48,290 nucleotides of DNA from Lactobacillus kefiranofaciens (GTDB taxonomy: Bacteria > Bacillota > Bacilli > Lactobacillales > Lactobacillaceae), in the NCBI RefSeq assembly GCF_900103655.1, contig NZ_FMXC01000016.1, positions 1-48,290 on the forward strand. The letters run 5' to 3'. Position numbers and translations under genes: made by a program. Of the stretch, positions 25,550-33,894 are shown one piece after another; position 1 is the stretch's first letter, and the number at the start of each line of letters is the position of its first letter. The notes beneath the pieces were generated by a model, which saw only the letters and a program-made list of their open reading frames with translations, did not search any database and had not been told where the DNA came from.

Positions 25550-26243
25550 CTCTTACCATATAGCCGGTACCACGAACCGTCTTAATGTATGAAGGTTGAC
25601 CTGGTACGTCAATCTTATTACGTAAGTAACGTACATAAACTTCAACTACGTTAGTTTCAATATTTGATTCAGGACCCCAAATCTTGTTGAGAAGTTGATC
25701 ACGACTAACTACATTGTTTTTGTTCTCAATCAAAGTCATTAATAGATTGTATTCGCGCTTAGTCAAATCAATTGCTTTGCCGTCGCCACGATGAACAATT
25801 CTATTAGCAGTTTCAATTGTCAAGTCTTTAAACTTAACAATCTTCTGCTTAGCTACTGTAACTTTAGAAGCGTCTTTTTCGATCTTAACGCGACGTAAAA
25901 CAGCACGTAAACGAGCTAAAAGCTCTTCAATTGCAAAAGGCTTAACAATATAATCATCTGCACCATGGTCTAAGCCAGATACACGATCAATCACAGAATC
26001 ACGTGCCGTCATCATAATAATCGGTGTCATCTTAACTTGACGAACGCGACGCGCAATTTCTAACCCATTTAAATCAGGTAGCATTAGGTCAAGTAAAATA
26101 GCGTCAAAGTCTTGTTTCAAAGCATCTTCTAGACCTTTACGACCATTATTTTCTACTACTGTTTCATAATTTTCATGTTGTAATTCAAGCTCAACAAAAC
26201 GAGCCAAATTCTTTTCATCTTCAATAATTAGAATTTTTGCCAT
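25530..26243 (-). CDS. OmpR-family response regulator, partner of the adjacent kinase
   Basis: A 237-aa regulator. Receiver (1-120): acidic pair IIEDEKN, phosphoacceptor Asp in AILLDLMLPDLNG, Thr in MMTARD, Lys in YIVKPFA. The winged-helix C-terminus (about 140-235) has KREYNLLMTLIENKNNVVSRDQLLNKIWG and VYVRYLRNKID. It belongs to the ArlR/LisR/CsrR group. GAGGAA lies about 9 bases upstream of the ATG. It is the first gene of the pair; the 170-base region before it is AT-rich, with no promoter that I can choose firmly. Targets unknown. Confidence 0.95.
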   Translation of the reverse strand: MAKILIIEDEKNLARFVELELQHENYETVVENNGRKGLEDALKQDFDAILLDLMLPDLNGLEIARRVRQVKMTPIIMMTARDSVIDRVSGLDHGADDYIVKPFAIEELLARLRAVLRRVKIEKDASKVTVAKQKIVKFKDLTIETANRIVHRGDGKAIDLTKREYNLLMTLIENKNNVVSRDQLLNKIWGPESNIETNVVEVYVRYLRNKIDVPGQPSYIKTVRGTGYMVRDEDDDQ

Positions 26244-26346
26244 GTTAACTCAGTTCCTCTAGATCAATTTGGTTTTTAATACTAATAAATTAATTAAAAA
26301 ATGTTTTTATAATTAAAGGATACTTTAAAAATGCTTCTAAAACAAG

Positions 26347-26380
26347 CAAAAAAACAGTCAAAGTAAAATTTCTCTGGCTG
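26347..26380 (-). terminator. Terminator after yceD
   Basis: An imperfect stem, CAGCCAGAG with CTTTGACTG, followed by a 7-T run on the minus strand. It ends the long yqeG-to-yceD transcript and separates it from the response-regulator gene. Confidence 0.65.
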
Positions 26381-26416
26381 ATTTTTAAAAATTGTAAAAT
26401 TTTGTTACTTTTTCTT

Positions 26417-26956
26417 CTAATCCTCATTATCGAATAGCACTTTTAACTTCGCAAAAGCTGGATTAATTTGATTCTTTTTGCCTTCCTCAAAAACTGCTTC
26501 AGAAACTACTTCCCAATCCTTGCCCTCAGGATAAATATTCTTCTCCTTTTCTTCTGGGGTAAGAATAGTAGTTGGGATATTTAATAACATATTATCTTCA
26601 ACGGCCGTTTGTAAATCAATAACGTCATCCTTAACTTGAACGATGGTATCGTTATCCTCTAATTCTTCTTTAGTTGGTTTGCGATCAACATAATTTTCAG
26701 TAAAAGCGAAGTCTTCATGATACTTAACTGGTTTCAAGCTTCTACTTGACGGAACAACTAAACCAGCTGTTACTTGGAAATTTCCAGTAACAAAAGGCTC
26801 TTGATAAAACAGATCACCTGTTACATGTATATTTTGTGCATCAATTAATAAATCTTTACTTCGTTTAAAGAATTCTGGTCGCATCTCTACGTCACGTTCA
26901 ATGTGAACCAACGGTTCGGCAGAATTTTGAATTTTAGCAAAACTAATTTCTAGCAT
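26417..26956 (-). CDS. yceD: YceD family protein (DUF177)
   Basis: A 179-aa protein of the YceD/DUF177 family, linked to 23S rRNA accumulation or ribosome assembly. The start at 26956 (MLEISF) has GAGGTG upstream; a longer frame would run into tmcAL. DLLIDAQNIHVTGDLFYQEPFVTGNFQVTAGLVVPSSR is the conserved core, and the acidic VEDNMLLNIPTTIL region follows. The gene normally precedes rpmF (L32) in bacteria; here a terminator follows and rpmF is missing. It lies 1 base after tmcAL. Confidence 0.88.
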   Translation of the reverse strand: MLEISFAKIQNSAEPLVHIERDVEMRPEFFKRSKDLLIDAQNIHVTGDLFYQEPFVTGNFQVTAGLVVPSSRSLKPVKYHEDFAFTENYVDRKPTKEELEDNDTIVQVKDDVIDLQTAVEDNMLLNIPTTILTPEEKEKNIYPEGKDWEVVSEAVFEEGKKNQINPAFAKLKVLFDNED

Positions 26957-26957
26957 A

Positions 26958-28109
26958 TTACACCTCGAGCGGACGCCGACCAAAATTTTGATCCACGCCC
27001 ATTATTTGTTCAAATAAGCGATCAACTCGCACTTGTAATGCCAGTGAACCACTTTTAGCACTTCTTTTATCTACTTTAGAAATAATTTTCGTTTGAGAAT
27101 TTTTACGATTGTCTTTTAAGAATTTACGTCCAATCTTGCTAAAACCTAAAAGCAGCAATGACTCTTCGTTAAAGCTGGCAATCATATCTGCCTGAGTAAT
27201 ATTTAACAATGTATACAGGCTTAAGCGACGCAAACGTGAATATGTATAACGCTTAGACTTAATCCGACGCAAAAACTCAGTAAAATCACGTGCTAAATGA
27301 ATTCCTTCCTTCATCTTATATTCTAATCCCTCACTCATTTGATAGATCTGATGCAGATCTTCTATTGAAGAAGATTCTAAACGATACTTTAAGAAAGGAA
27401 AAAGCAAATTCCAGTTAGGATAAACTTCCTGCTTAGCAAGTTCAACGGCTTCAGATTTAGGCATCCAATATTTCAAATTATCCGTATTTTCATTATGAAG
27501 CAATAAATTGCGAATCGCACTAGCACTTTGAACCACGCCACTACGTTGAAGCAAATCATCGTGTCCCGCTCCAATGCGATGAACTGGATGCAAACTAAGC
27601 GGTGAACCTAAATTATGGTTGGCAACAGCATAAGCCAAACCTAAGATCGCATTAGGCTGATTAATTTCATGACCAACTTCCCGCGCAACCATTTGATTAT
27701 ATTGAGTCGAATAAGTTTGACTATAATCCTTAAAATTCATATGATTTTGTGGGATTTCAGCAATCTTGCTACCAAGATAAGTAAAATTCAAATTTGCATC
27801 TTCCACGCCAAAAACTAGATCGGTCACACCTAATTTAGCTAGTTGCTCAATATTGCCTAATGAAAATAAATCGGCTGGCTCAACCGTGGTTGAAAATGGT
27901 GTTTCAAACACTAAATCGGCTCCTGATTGAAGTGCGGCCTTAGCTCGATTCCATTTGCTCATAATTGCCATTTCACCACGTTGGACGTAGTTACCAGACG
28001 TTAAGACTACGATCGGATCATTGCCAGCAATAAGCCGCGCTTGATTTAACAAAAATTCATGTCCACTATGAAAAGGATTAAATTCCGCAATAATCCCCAC
28101 CACGCTCAT
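26958..28109 (-). CDS. tmcAL: tRNA(Met) cytidine acetate ligase (TmcAL, formerly YlbM)
   Basis: Makes N4-acetylcytidine at the wobble position of elongator tRNA-Met using acetate and ATP. The 383-aa protein opens with [21 protein letters not shown], a nucleotidyltransferase HxGH signature (H-S-G-H), followed by [13 protein letters not shown] and the HRIGAGHDD segment. The C-terminal helical part holds [13 protein letters not shown]. Length is normal. It follows rsfS by 3 bases in the yqeG-yceD operon. Confidence 0.93.
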   Translation of the reverse strand: MSVVGIIAEFNPFHSGHEFLLNQARLIAGNDPIVVLTSGNYVQRGEMAIMSKWNRAKAALQSGADLVFETPFSTTVEPADLFSLGNIEQLAKLGVTDLVFGVEDANLNFTYLGSKIAEIPQNHMNFKDYSQTYSTQYNQMVAREVGHEINQPNAILGLAYAVANHNLGSPLSLHPVHRIGAGHDDLLQRSGVVQSASAIRNLLLHNENTDNLKYWMPKSEAVELAKQEVYPNWNLLFPFLKYRLESSSIEDLHQIYQMSEGLEYKMKEGIHLARDFTEFLRRIKSKRYTYSRLRRLSLYTLLNITQADMIASFNEESLLLLGFSKIGRKFLKDNRKNSQTKIISKVDKRSAKSGSLALQVRVDRLFEQIMGVDQNFGRRPLEV

Positions 28110-28112
28110 TGA

Positions 28113-28460
28113 TTAATCTTCCTTCAATTCAACTTGCTTACCATTAGCCCATAATTTTTCCAAATTATAAAATTCACGAGCTTCTTGAGTAAAGACATTA
28201 ACAACTACATCACCTAAATCAAGCAAAAGCCAGTTAGAGTCTCTAGTACCTTCAATGCGATAATCGGTGTAATTGTTCTTATGTGCCTCTTCGACAATTG
28301 AGTTAGCAATCGCATGTAGTTGTCGATTAGAACCAGCACTGGTAATGACATAATAATCGGCTAAGATACTAATTCCACGCATATCATAAGCTTCTGTGTC
28401 TTCACCATGACGGTCACTAATTGCCTTAGTAGTAAAATTTAAAATTTCTTGACTAGTCAA
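28113..28460 (-). CDS. rsfS: Ribosomal silencing factor RsfS
   Basis: Binds L14 on the 50S subunit and blocks subunit joining when nutrients run short. The 115-aa protein has the family core YYVITSAGSNRQLHAIANSIVEEA and the typical GTRDSNWLLLDLGDVVVNVFTQEAREFYNLEKLW. The start is TTG at 28460, supported by AAAGGAG about 8 bases upstream. It is coupled with yqeK (20 bases before) and nadD, as in most Firmicutes. Confidence 0.95.
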   Translation of the reverse strand: MTSQEILNFTTKAISDRHGEDTEAYDMRGISILADYYVITSAGSNRQLHAIANSIVEEAHKNNYTDYRIEGTRDSNWLLLDLGDVVVNVFTQEAREFYNLEKLWANGKQVELKED

Positions 28461-28480
28461 AATATTATCTCCTTTATGAA

Positions 28481-29080
28481 TTAATCTTTCTTAATACCCC
28501 AAAAATTGTACGCATCAATTGTGCGAGGATAAATTTTATTTCTTTCTTCAATTAAAAATGCCAAAGTATGAGTCAATTGGTAACCCACACCTTCATCTAA
28601 ATTAGCATAGGTAATTTTACGTGCTTCTTCAACTCCAGGAAAATGGCGTCCTGGCTCAATAAAATCCGCCATAAAAACGATCTTATCAAGCGTCGTCATT
28701 TTAACATCCCCAGTAGTGTGACGCCGAACAGCAGTCAGAATTTCTGGATCACGGATTTTTAAATCACGCTCAATAAAGTAGGTCCCTACAATCCCATGCC
28801 AAATTGCCCGATTCCAATTAAGCAAATCTAAATCAAAATCTTGCTCTTTAATTACTTTGCGATATTGCTCTACAGGTACTTGCTTAGCATAATCATGAAC
28901 AAATCCAGCCAATGCTGCCTTATCTTCATCATATCCATTTAACTTAGCTAATTCTCGTGAAGTTTCACTAACGCGAACACAATGCTCAAACCGCTTTTCA
29001 TCCATATTAGCTTTTTCTTTAGCGATAATTTCAGCACTAGATAATGGTGAATACGTTTTTTTAAATGTTAGTTTCGTCAA
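28481..29080 (-). CDS. yqeK: HD-domain phosphohydrolase YqeK (probable Ap4A hydrolase)
   Basis: A 199-aa metal-dependent hydrolase; family members split Ap4A symmetrically to ADP. Metal ligands are visible in RFEHCVRVSE (His), GFVHDYAKQ (HD), IWHGIVG and VRRHTTGD, ending DFIEPGRHFPGVEEARK. The start is TTG at 29080, inside the nadD 3' end, with AAGGGA 7 bases upstream, a translational coupling to nadD. The residue MDEKRFEHC could offer a later start, but without a good ribosome site. Confidence 0.92.
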   Translation of the reverse strand: MTKLTFKKTYSPLSSAEIIAKEKANMDEKRFEHCVRVSETSRELAKLNGYDEDKAALAGFVHDYAKQVPVEQYRKVIKEQDFDLDLLNWNRAIWHGIVGTYFIERDLKIRDPEILTAVRRHTTGDVKMTTLDKIVFMADFIEPGRHFPGVEEARKITYANLDEGVGYQLTHTLAFLIEERNKIYPRTIDAYNFWGIKKD

Positions 29081-29717
29081 GATAAAGTCCCTTCTCTATA
29101 ATATACTTTCTAACTGCTTCTGGTACCAAGTATCTAATTGAGGTGCCCGTAGCCACGGAACGACGAATAGCTGTTGAACTTAAGCGAATGTCAGGTGCAT
29201 CTACCCAAATCATTGGGTATTGTGGATCTTGCGGGTAACCTGGTCGCCGAATTCCAACTAAAGTTACCATTTTAGCTAATGTTGGTGCTTCTTTCCAAGT
29301 ATGGAAACTGTTTACCTGATCGCTGCCCATAATCAAATAATAATTATTTTGAGGTGCTTTCTCCTTCAAATAACGCATTGTGTCAACAGTATAAGAAACA
29401 CCGCCGCGGAACAATTCCAGTAATTTTACTCTAAACTTAGGATTATCCCGAGTTGCTAAATCTAGCATTGTAGCTCTATCTTTAGCAGAAGTTAATGGAG
29501 CGTTTTTATGTGGCGGAATATTATCTGGAATAAACCATACTTCATCTAAACGTAGCTTAGTCATCGCTTGTTCAGCTGCAACTAAGTGCGCAATATGAAC
29601 CGGATTAAAAGTGCCGCCCATAATGCCAATTTGCCGGCCGCGACTTTTTTCTTGCTCCATCTTTGGTTTTGCTTCAACTGGTGGTGTTTCTTTTTCAACG
29701 CATTTTGGATTAACCAT
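29061..29717 (-). CDS. nadD: Nicotinate-nucleotide adenylyltransferase
   Basis: Adenylates nicotinate mononucleotide on the way to NAD. The GIMGGTFNPVHIAHL motif (H-x-G-H-type nucleotide loop) starts at about residue 31, so the protein carries roughly 26 extra N-terminal residues rich in Lys/Glu/Pro that most homologues lack. The C-terminal DIRLSSTAIRRSVATG (I-S-S-T-x-I-R) motif is intact. The ATG at 29717 has GAGGG overlapping the yqeH stop, so the extension looks translated; an inner ATG (residue 20) is the alternative. Operon: yqeH-nadD-yqeK-rsfS. Confidence 0.95.
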   Translation of the reverse strand: MVNPKCVEKETPPVEAKPKMEQEKSRGRQIGIMGGTFNPVHIAHLVAAEQAMTKLRLDEVWFIPDNIPPHKNAPLTSAKDRATMLDLATRDNPKFRVKLLELFRGGVSYTVDTMRYLKEKAPQNNYYLIMGSDQVNSFHTWKEAPTLAKMVTLVGIRRPGYPQDPQYPMIWVDAPDIRLSSTAIRRSVATGTSIRYLVPEAVRKYIIEKGLYLDETNI

Positions 29718-29729
29718 TTTTCAAACCCT

Positions 29730-30839
29730 CTAAATCAATGCACGACGAATTCCTAATCCAATACCAGCTGGGGTATAAGTCTTCACAACACAGCCTTTAG
29801 GCACAGTAACAAAGCCAATCCCACCAAATAAAAGATCACTCTTATAGTTGGTATTAAATTCTTGCCCCTTAAGTGCAGGTAATTGATCATCACTAGCAGG
29901 AGGTGCTAACAGCTCGCCTCGATGTTTTTCATAAAAAGCATCAGCGTTAATTGTCTTAGTGCGGTGAACATACATCCCTCTAGCTACGTAAACTGTAAAA
30001 CTGGTTGACTCACCCTTCAAGTAATCAATACGACCTAAGCCCGCTAAAAATAATGTATTCCCTGGCAACAATTGATAGGTTGCCGGCTTAAGTGGCTTTT
30101 TAGGTGAGATTAATTCTAAATCTTTGGCATTCAGATGTGTAGTCAATTGACTCTCGGTCATAATTCCCGGTGTATCAATCAAAAAATGTCCATTCTCTAA
30201 AGGAATTTCAATCCTATCTAATGTAGTTCCGGGGAAACGAGAAGTAGTAATCAGATCTTGAATATCACCCATCATGTCTACGATAGCATTAATTAAAGTA
30301 GACTTACCCACATTAGTAGTTCCCACGAAGTACACATCTTTATCTTGAGACTGCTGATTAATATACTCAATCAAAGTGTCTAAATTCAATTTCTTACGCG
30401 CAGAAACCAAGAAGATTTTCTTAGGATAAAGTCCCATGCGGTTAGCTTCTTGCCTTATCCAATCCTTAATTTTGCTTTGTTTGGAATTCTTAGGAAATAG
30501 GTCAAATTTGTTGCCAACTAGGATAAAATCATTATTACCAACAAACCGTTTAAGGGATGACAACAGCGAATTTGAAAAGTCAAACAAGTCAACTACATTC
30601 ACAACTAATGCTTTCTTTTCTGCCAACGAATTAAGCAACGCTAAAAAATCATCATTATTTAAATCAACTGGCATGATCTCATTATAATGACGCAATCTAA
30701 AACAGCGCTGACAATAAACATCAGTATTTTCATTTGTTCTTGCCTTATCTAACGCGCTTTTAGGCAAATAGCCGGCCTTTTTAGGATCATCTGATTGCAG
30801 TACAGCGCCACAGCCGATACAAATAATATCCTCATCCAT
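29730..30839 (-). CDS. yqeH: Ribosome biogenesis GTPase YqeH
   Basis: A circularly permuted GTPase needed for 30S assembly. The N-terminal treble clef has C-x-x-C pairs in CIGCGAVLQ and CQRCFRLRH. GTPase motifs run G4 (VGNKFDLFP), G5 (VSARKKLN), G1 (GTTNVGKSTLIN, about residue 177), G2, G3 (DTPGI), which is the permuted order. The C-terminal RNA-binding part follows. 369 aa, normal. Its start overlaps the yqeG stop by 8 bases; AAGGAG lies within yqeG. Confidence 0.96.
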   Translation of the reverse strand: MDEDIICIGCGAVLQSDDPKKAGYLPKSALDKARTNENTDVYCQRCFRLRHYNEIMPVDLNNDDFLALLNSLAEKKALVVNVVDLFDFSNSLLSSLKRFVGNNDFILVGNKFDLFPKNSKQSKIKDWIRQEANRMGLYPKKIFLVSARKKLNLDTLIEYINQQSQDKDVYFVGTTNVGKSTLINAIVDMMGDIQDLITTSRFPGTTLDRIEIPLENGHFLIDTPGIMTESQLTTHLNAKDLELISPKKPLKPATYQLLPGNTLFLAGLGRIDYLKGESTSFTVYVARGMYVHRTKTINADAFYEKHRGELLAPPASDDQLPALKGQEFNTNYKSDLLFGGIGFVTVPKGCVVKTYTPAGIGLGIRRALI

Positions 30840-31356
30840 TTTGCAAAGTCTCCTTAAATGTTACTCGATGCGATAAACCGAGGAAGAAATAAATAATTTT
30901 CTCAAAGAAACGGTTAATCCGCGTATTCCACTTATCCGTTTCAACCAGTGGCTTAACCAAAACCGTATTAACGCCCGCTAAATTGCCGGCTTGCATGTCG
31001 GTAATCAACTGATCGCCAACCATCATCACCTGACTCTTTTCTAAATGCATTTCCTCACGCTTGCGGGTAATTGCAAAAGGCAATGGCTTGCGCGATTTAG
31101 CCACAAAATCTATGTGGTAAGGATTAAGCACCTTGCCCACTCTTTGAGCATTATTGTTGGAAATTACGACCAGCTTAATATTAACCTTAGCCAATGCCCG
31201 GTTCAATTTATCCATTTCCTTGGCAGTTTCAAACTTATTCCAGGCTAGCAATGTGTTGTCTAGATCTGAAAAAACTGCTTTGATTCCCATTTCATTTAAT
31301 TTGGCGGGGTCCAAATTGTAAATCGTATTTATTGTATACTTTGGTCTAAATAACAT
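30832..31356 (-). CDS. yqeG: YqeG family HAD-type phosphatase
   Basis: A 174-aa HAD phosphatase. The motif I nucleophile is in AVFSDLDNTLLAW (D-x-D), motif II in VVISNN, a motif III lysine in VAKSRKPLPFA, and motif IV VGDQLITDMQAG. Family substrates are not settled; a PGP phosphatase-like role has been suggested for relatives. It opens the yqeG-yqeH-nadD-yqeK-rsfS-tmcAL-yceD run. GGAGAG lies 5 bases before the ATG. It is divergent from the adenosine deaminase gene. Confidence 0.9.
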   Translation of the reverse strand: MLFRPKYTINTIYNLDPAKLNEMGIKAVFSDLDNTLLAWNKFETAKEMDKLNRALAKVNIKLVVISNNNAQRVGKVLNPYHIDFVAKSRKPLPFAITRKREEMHLEKSQVMMVGDQLITDMQAGNLAGVNTVLVKPLVETDKWNTRINRFFEKIIYFFLGLSHRVTFKETLQNG

Positions 31357-31500
31357 ATAAACTCTCCATTTTTTATCACTCTCTATAATATCAAAAATGC
31401 GTTTGCATTAGAAATTTTTGTTCCATTCTTACGAAAAAGTGATAAAATCAAAACAATTTAACCTATTATCCTATTCATCAATTAAATTTAGAAAGGAAAA

Positions 31501-32505
31501 ATGATGAAAAAATTTATTGATTTGCACCTTCATTTGGATGGCTCTGTTCCTTTTACCACTGTTAAAAAATTAATGGCTGAACATAATCTGCCCATACCTT
31601 CAGATCATGACTTAAGACAACAGCTCTCAGTTAATGCTAACTGCAAAAGTCTAGATCAATTTTTAGAAAAATTCGCTTTACCTAATAAATTAATGCAGAC
31701 TCGTCATGATTTGGAGACGATTGTTTATGATTTGCTTACTGAATTAAAACAGCAAGGACTAGTCTATGCAGAGATTCGTTTTGCCCCACAATTACATACT
31801 AAAAATGAATTAACGCAGAAAACAGTTATTGAAGCGGCAATCGCCGGCTTAAATCGTTTTTTAGCGGATCAACAAAGTAAAAATAATCAACCCGAATTAC
31901 ACGCCGGATTAATCCTATGTTTAATGCGTTTCAAGAATAATCAAGTAGAGAACATGAAAACGGTAGAGTTAGCCAAGAAATTCTTACACCATGGCGTTGT
32001 CGGCATTGATTTAGCTGGCAGCGAAGGCCCGATTCCCAATATTAAATACAAACCTTTCTTTGATCGCGCAATAAAATTAGGCATACCATTCACTATACAT
32101 GCAGGTGAAGCAGCTGGCCCTGACTCCATTCGTCAAGCATTAGCCATGGGCGCTCATCGGATTGGGCATGGCATTCACTGCATTGAAGATCCTGAACTAA
32201 CCAAAGAATTAATCCAACAGCAAACTGTATTAGAATGCTGCGCAACATCTAACATGGATACTAAAGCTTTTAATCGAATCACTTCTTACCCTATCAAGAA
32301 TCTGTTGCATAAGGGTATGAAAGTTACCCTTAATTCTGATGACATGACAGTTTCTAATACCAATCTTCCACGTGAATATAAATTACTTGAAGAAAAGACT
32401 AACTTAACGTCAGAAGAAGAAACTACACTTTATCTAAATGCAGTCGACGCTGCCTTTACATCACCTGACGAAAAAATCAGGTTACGTGCTTTAATTCAAA
32501 AATGA
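31501..32505 (+). CDS. add: Adenosine deaminase
   Basis: Converts adenosine or deoxyadenosine to inosine for purine salvage. Zinc ligands and catalytic residues are intact in the 334-aa TIM barrel: IDLHLHLDGS, the GIDLAGSEGPIPN loop, IHAGEAAGPDS (His and Glu), HRIGHGIHC, and the LNSDDMTVSN segment (Asp pair). AAAGGA is followed by two in-frame ATGs, 31501 and 31504; the second has the more usual spacing. A TGATAAAAT extended -10 lies near 31440, with a poor -35. Convergent with rplT through a shared terminator. Confidence 0.95.
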   Translation: MMKKFIDLHLHLDGSVPFTTVKKLMAEHNLPIPSDHDLRQQLSVNANCKSLDQFLEKFALPNKLMQTRHDLETIVYDLLTELKQQGLVYAEIRFAPQLHTKNELTQKTVIEAAIAGLNRFLADQQSKNNQPELHAGLILCLMRFKNNQVENMKTVELAKKFLHHGVVGIDLAGSEGPIPNIKYKPFFDRAIKLGIPFTIHAGEAAGPDSIRQALAMGAHRIGHGIHCIEDPELTKELIQQQTVLECCATSNMDTKAFNRITSYPIKNLLHKGMKVTLNSDDMTVSNTNLPREYKLLEEKTNLTSEEETTLYLNAVDAAFTSPDEKIRLRALIQK

Positions 32506-32513
32506 AATAAAAA

Positions 32514-32547
32514 AATAAAGGTCAGAGATATTTCCCTGGCCTTTATT
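32514..32547. terminator. Bidirectional terminator between add and rplT
   Basis: Stem AATAAAGGTCAG with CTGGCCTTTATT, flanked by A-rich and T-rich sequence on the two sides, between convergent genes. Confidence 0.8.
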
Positions 32548-32559
32548 CATTAAGCAACT

Positions 32560-32916
32560 TTAGTTCAATGCCTTCTTAGCAGTTTCTGCTAATTGTGCAA
32601 AAGTCTTTGAATCGTTGTAAGCAATATCAGCTAACATCTTACGGTTCATATCAACACCGGCTAACTTCAAACCATGCATTAACTTAGAATATGAGATGTC
32701 ATTTTGTCTTGCAGCAGCGTTAATACGAGCAATCCATAACTTTCTGAATTCGCTCTTACGTCTTCTACGGTCGCGGAATGCGTACTTGTATGAAACAAAT
32801 AATTGAGTACTTGCGGCCTTAAATTGCATGTGCTTTGCGCCACGGTAACCCTTGGCAAGCTTCATGACCTTCTTACGACGTTTACGTGTTACAATTCTAC
32901 CTTTAACTCTTGGCAT
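32560..32916 (-). CDS. rplT: 50S ribosomal protein L20
   Basis: An assembly-essential 23S rRNA-binding protein that also represses its own operon. The 118-aa protein has the basic N-terminal extension [20 protein letters not shown] and the globular C-terminus with [29 protein letters not shown]. Last gene of infC-rpmI-rplT. The L20-type leader at 33711-33850 implies that free L20 lowers expression of the whole operon. Confidence 0.98.
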   Translation of the reverse strand: MPRVKGRIVTRKRRKKVMKLAKGYRGAKHMQFKAASTQLFVSYKYAFRDRRRRKSEFRKLWIARINAAARQNDISYSKLMHGLKLAGVDMNRKMLADIAYNDSKTFAQLAETAKKALN

Positions 32917-32954
32917 TTAAATTTCCTCCTACTATAGTCTTAAAGAACGAATAA

Positions 32955-33155
32955 TTAACGCATTTGAGCAAGCATTTGCTTGATACGCTTCATGTCACTA
33001 CTTGAAACCATAGCAGCTTTTCTCAAGTGACGACGTTGCTTCTTGGTCTTACCGTGGAAACGGTGACCAGTAAATGCGTGGTGACGCTTCAAGCCACCGT
33101 TTGCAGTTCTCTTAAAACGCTTAGCAGAAGCGCGGTTTGTTTTCATCTTTGGCAT
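32955..33155 (-). CDS. rpmI: 50S ribosomal protein L35
   Basis: A 66-aa basic ribosomal protein. [41 protein letters not shown] and the terminal M-L-A-Q-M-R are typical. It is between infC and rplT in the conserved order. GGAGG precedes its ATG. Confidence 0.98.
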   Translation of the reverse strand: MPKMKTNRASAKRFKRTANGGLKRHHAFTGHRFHGKTKKQRRHLRKAAMVSSSDMKRIKQMLAQMR

Positions 33156-33176
33156 ATTTCTATTTCCTCCAATTAA

Positions 33177-33710
33177 CTACTTTTTCTTTTTGCCCTTTTC
33201 ACTCTTAGGTGCGAGCATTAAGAACATTGAACGACCTTCCATCTTCGGTCTGCTAATTACACTAGCAATATCCGAATTGACTTCGGCCATCTTCTCAAGT
33301 ACTTGTTGACCTAATTCCTTATGAGTGATGGCACGACCTCTAAAGCGAATTGATACACGAACCTTAGCACCTTCTTTAGTAAGGAACTTCCGAACATGCT
33401 TCAATTTAGTATCGAAGTCATTGCCTTCAATTGTTGGACTCAAACGAATTTCTTTTACACTGACTGTATTGGACTTCTTACAGGATTCCTTAAGCTTCTT
33501 TTGTTGTTCAAAGCGGTACTTACCGTAGTCCATGATACGTGCTACTGGTGGCTTAGCATTAGGTGAAATTAAGACAAGGTCAAGACCTGCTTCACTTGCG
33601 CGACGCAAAGCTTCCATCTTGTTCATAACACCAACTTGCTGACCATCTTCATTGATTAAACGAACTTCGCGAGCGCGAATTCTTTCGTTTAAGATTAAAC
33701 TCCTTGGTAT
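33177..33710 (-). CDS. infC: Translation initiation factor IF-3, ATA start
   Basis: Keeps 30S subunits free and inspects the start codon. The frame runs upstream of the first ATG (33626), coding [20 protein letters not shown], the standard IF-3 N-domain; an ATG start would delete a conserved part. The best start is ATA at 33708-33710: GGAGGTGA stands 6 bases before it, giving 177 aa, close to B. subtilis IF-3 (173). An ATC further in has AAGGAG 4 bases away. IF-3 discriminates against non-AUG starts, which is how infC limits itself in other bacteria. The C-domain [20 protein letters not shown] is intact. Confidence 0.93.
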   Translation of the reverse strand: MPRSLILNERIRAREVRLINEDGQQVGVMNKMEALRRASEAGLDLVLISPNAKPPVARIMDYGKYRFEQQKKLKESCKKSNTVSVKEIRLSPTIEGNDFDTKLKHVRKFLTKEGAKVRVSIRFRGRAITHKELGQQVLEKMAEVNSDIASVISRPKMEGRSMFLMLAPKSEKGKKKK

Positions 33711-33850
33711 GACTATTCACCTCCGTGTTAATTTGAGGACAAGAAAAAGGCGGGATAAGTAACGCCCGCCTTTAATCAACAGAAATTATCGATCAGCCCA
33801 GAGGTTAACTTAACTTAGGCGAGAAGCGGGAGCTTCTTCTTGTTCTCAAC
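33711..33850 (-). ncRNA. L20-type autoregulatory leader of infC-rpmI-rplT
   Basis: The transcript between promoter and infC holds CTCCCGCTTCTCGCC near the 5' end, a TGGGCTGAT segment, and then a strong terminator at 33745-33773 (stem AAAGGCGGG / CCCGCCTTT, T-run) before the ribosome site. The upstream CCCGC/GCGGG words can form an alternative pairing. This fits the Firmicutes L20 leader, where L20 binds to favour termination. Pairings were judged by eye, not folded. Confidence 0.8.
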
Positions 33851-33856
33851 TCCTGT

Positions 33857-33885
33857 ATTATACGAGTTTAATTAAAACTCGTCAA
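33857..33885 (-). promoter_or_regulatory. Strong promoter of infC-rpmI-rplT
   Basis: Minus strand TTGACG (33880-33885), 17-base spacer, TATAAT (33857-33862). The spacer and edges form a near-palindrome, ACGAGTTT...AACTCGT. The -35 lies only about 10 bases after the arylsulfotransferase stop. Confidence 0.88.
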
Positions 33886-33894
33886 GAGAAAATT

